The notes beneath the pieces are model-generated. The model saw only the letters and a program-made list of their open reading frames with translations, had not been told where the DNA came from and did no database searches. Shown here piece after piece: positions 62,680 to 64,000 of a DNA stretch of 64,000 bases. The DNA comes from JAVJSD01 sp040219575 (GTDB lineage: Bacteria > Planctomycetota > Planctomycetia > Pirellulales > Pirellulaceae). The stretch spans positions 1 through 64,000 of the forward strand of contig JAVJSD010000083.1 of assembly GCA_040219575.1 (NCBI GenBank), written 5' to 3'. Every line of letters begins with the position of its first letter. Within the stretch, counting starts at the first letter, position 1. The position numbers were made by a program, and so were the translations under genes.

Positions 62680-64000
62680 TCAAAGGGAGCGTCGGGGCTT
62701 GCTTCGATCCGCAGCCAGGTTTGGCGCGACCCGCTGCTCCTCGACCGACTCGTCGTCATGAAGGGCAGCGGCGCCCGCCGTGCTGAACACGGTCAGTCCT
62801 TGCACCCGCTTCGGGTCGGGAGGCGGAAACAGATAGCTCGCCGCCAGGCCGACGAAAAAGGTGGGCACGCAGGTGAACGCGCCGTACCACCAGGGCGAAA
62901 TTTTTGCCGGCCAGTCCTCCGCCAGCGGTCGCAGCGACTCGGGCAAGGCGTCCGACAGCCACTCGGCGGGGATCGATGTCGCCGCCACGACCAAGAGTCC
63001 CATCACTCCGCCGCACAGGCCGATCACGGCCCCCTTCCCGCTGGCCCGGGGCACAAAGACGCCAAGTGCGAAGATGCCCAACAGCGGTCCAAAGAACGCT
63101 CCGGCGATCGTGACCAGAATGTCGAACACGTGCTCGCCGAGATACGGCACCAACAGCGCCGCCCCGATCGCCGACAGTCCCGCAACGCCGCAGAGCAGTT
63201 TCGTCGTGCCGACCGAGACCTCGTTCTTTCCCGGCAGCCAGTCGCAGACGACCAGCGTGGTGATGCTGTTGGCGCTGCTGTCGATGCTGCTCATCACGGC
63301 CGCGAACAGCCCGGCCAACAGCAAACCCATCAGCCCCGGAATCTTGAGTTGCGTTTGAATGAAATGCGGCGTCAGTTGGTCCTCGCGAAGCAGATTCGGA
63401 AACGAACTTCCCGCCACGGCGTCGGCGGCGGGATGCTGCTGGTAGAACGCGAACATCGCGCTGCCCACGAGAAAAAACACCAGGCAGACGCCCGCCACCA
63501 GGACGCCGTTGACCGCCAGCGACCACCGCGCGGCCGACACGCTCGGCATCGACACATACCGCTGCACGGCCGATTGTCCGGTCGTCATGGCGGCGATGTA
63601 CACGAAGATGCCGTAGGCGGCGGCGGTGAAGAAGTTGGCCCGATCGCTGAGATCGAAATCCATGTCGAACATGGCGAAGCGGTCGTGCGCCTGGCCGATG
63701 CGCCAGACCGCCAGCCAACCGCCGTCGATGCGGCTGACGGTGATCAACAGCACCAGCATCATCCCGCCGAACAACACCACGGCCTGGGCCACGTCGGTCC
63801 AGACCACCGCCTGAAAACCGCCCAGCGAGGTGTAGATGGTGGTGAACAGCCCCAGCACGATCAACGTAATCGGCAACGCCATGGGCACGTCGCTCAGTCC
63901 CAGCACGACCAGCAGGATCAGTCCCGTGGCGTACAGCATGTTGCCCATCCAGGCCAGCATGTACAGGCAGGCCAGCGCGCTGCCGATCAGGCGCAGGCGG
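62680..64000 (-). CDS. Sodium:solute symporter (SSS family), partial
   Basis: The 5' end lies beyond the right edge; 439 residues are visible in frame to position 64000. More than ten predicted helices carry the family pattern, with GGFQAVVWTDVAQAVVLFGGMM in the first visible third (the conserved sodium:solute segment), FAAVMSSIDSSANSITTLVV near the middle and a soluble C-terminus. Members import sugars, sialic acid or other solutes with sodium. Downstream is the ROK gene with its own promoter. Confidence 0.92.
   Translation of the reverse strand, partial: RLRLIGSALACLYMLAWMGNMLYATGLILLVVLGLSDVPMALPITLIVLGLFTTIYTSLGGFQAVVWTDVAQAVVLFGGMMLVLLITVSRIDGGWLAVWRIGQAHDRFAMFDMDFDLSDRANFFTAAAYGIFVYIAAMTTGQSAVQRYVSMPSVSAARWSLAVNGVLVAGVCLVFFLVGSAMFAFYQQHPAADAVAGSSFPNLLREDQLTPHFIQTQLKIPGLMGLLLAGLFAAVMSSIDSSANSITTLVVCDWLPGKNEVSVGTTKLLCGVAGLSAIGAALLVPYLGEHVFDILVTIAGAFFGPLLGIFALGVFVPRASGKGAVIGLCGGVMGLLVVAATSIPAEWLSDALPESLRPLAEDWPAKISPWWYGAFTCVPTFFVGLAASYLFPPPDPKRVQGLTVFSTAGAAALHDDESVEEQRVAPNLAADRSKPRRSL

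Noticed and set aside
62411..62761. 116-codon plus-strand frame after the ROK promoter
   Set aside because: Composition is Arg/Ala/Ser-rich without pattern, and it overlaps the end of the symporter gene on the opposite strand.

Overview
The window is high-GC bacterial chromosome and almost certainly comes from a planctomycete of the Pirellulales type. The signs are: a secreted CxxCH cytochrome-like protein with DUF1549 and DUF1553 domains, a ThuA plus DUF1080 protein, a PmoA-like (DUF6807) protein, a TIGR03009-type secreted protein, a formylglycine sulfatase, a Tat-exported Gfo/Idh/MocA oxidoreductase, and frequent GTG starts. Many starts lack a Shine-Dalgarno sequence. The short gaps between genes are filled with hairpin repeats. 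No rRNA, tRNA, CRISPR, transposase or phage gene was seen.

Region by region. 193-13044 (minus): a respiratory complex I operon, nuoABCDEFGHIJKL, read right to left from a good promoter near 13170; nuoM and nuoN are probably beyond the left edge. The nuoF-nuoG gap is filled exactly by an insert carrying an IVP-type four-helix-bundle gene between inverted octamer arrays. The nuoG-nuoH gap holds a related insert without a gene. 13346-17650 (minus): a small secreted protein, a PmoA-like protein and a large membrane-anchored FecR-like protein. 17875-19237 (minus): DAHP synthase behind what looks like a complete attenuator: promoter, 26-residue leader peptide containing Phe-Phe-Trp-Tyr-Tyr-Phe-Phe, and an intrinsic terminator. 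19653-22775: ThuA/DUF1080 protein and a pectate-lyase-like protein, convergent. 23318-32966 (plus): the F1Fo ATP synthase operon, with two DUF4870 genes between atpA and atpG, and with repeat elements in nearly every long spacer.

33305-38851: acetyltransferase-like protein, TIGR03009-like protein, LigD-phosphoesterase-like protein, a membrane-anchored protein and a PPC-domain protein. 38972-41088 (minus): PII protein, 2Fe-2S ferredoxin and three small genes that look less GC-rich. 41169-44219 (minus): FtsK translocase with an unusual acidic C-terminal tail. 45149-49607 (plus): two secreted haem-motif proteins. 49705-55074 (minus): five genes, several overlapping (2-hydroxyacid dehydrogenase, RidA, MFS transporter, TauE/SafE exporter, FAD/NAD(P) oxidoreductase). 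55389-64000 (minus): carbohydrate and amino-sugar genes (PIG-L deacetylase, NagB-like isomerase, sulfatase, Gfo/Idh/MocA, transaldolase, ROK regulator with a palindromic operator on its promoter, and a sodium:solute symporter cut by the right edge).

The strongest novelty candidates are (1) the aromatic leader-peptide attenuator upstream of DAHP synthase, which can be read directly from the sequence, and (2) a class of insert bounded by inverted arrays of short tandem units. The unit is 7, 8, 9 or 9-10 bp in the four examples here, and one of them carries the IVP gene. A third is a family of about a dozen GTAGC...GCTAC double-hairpin elements whose stems vary in a compensatory way.
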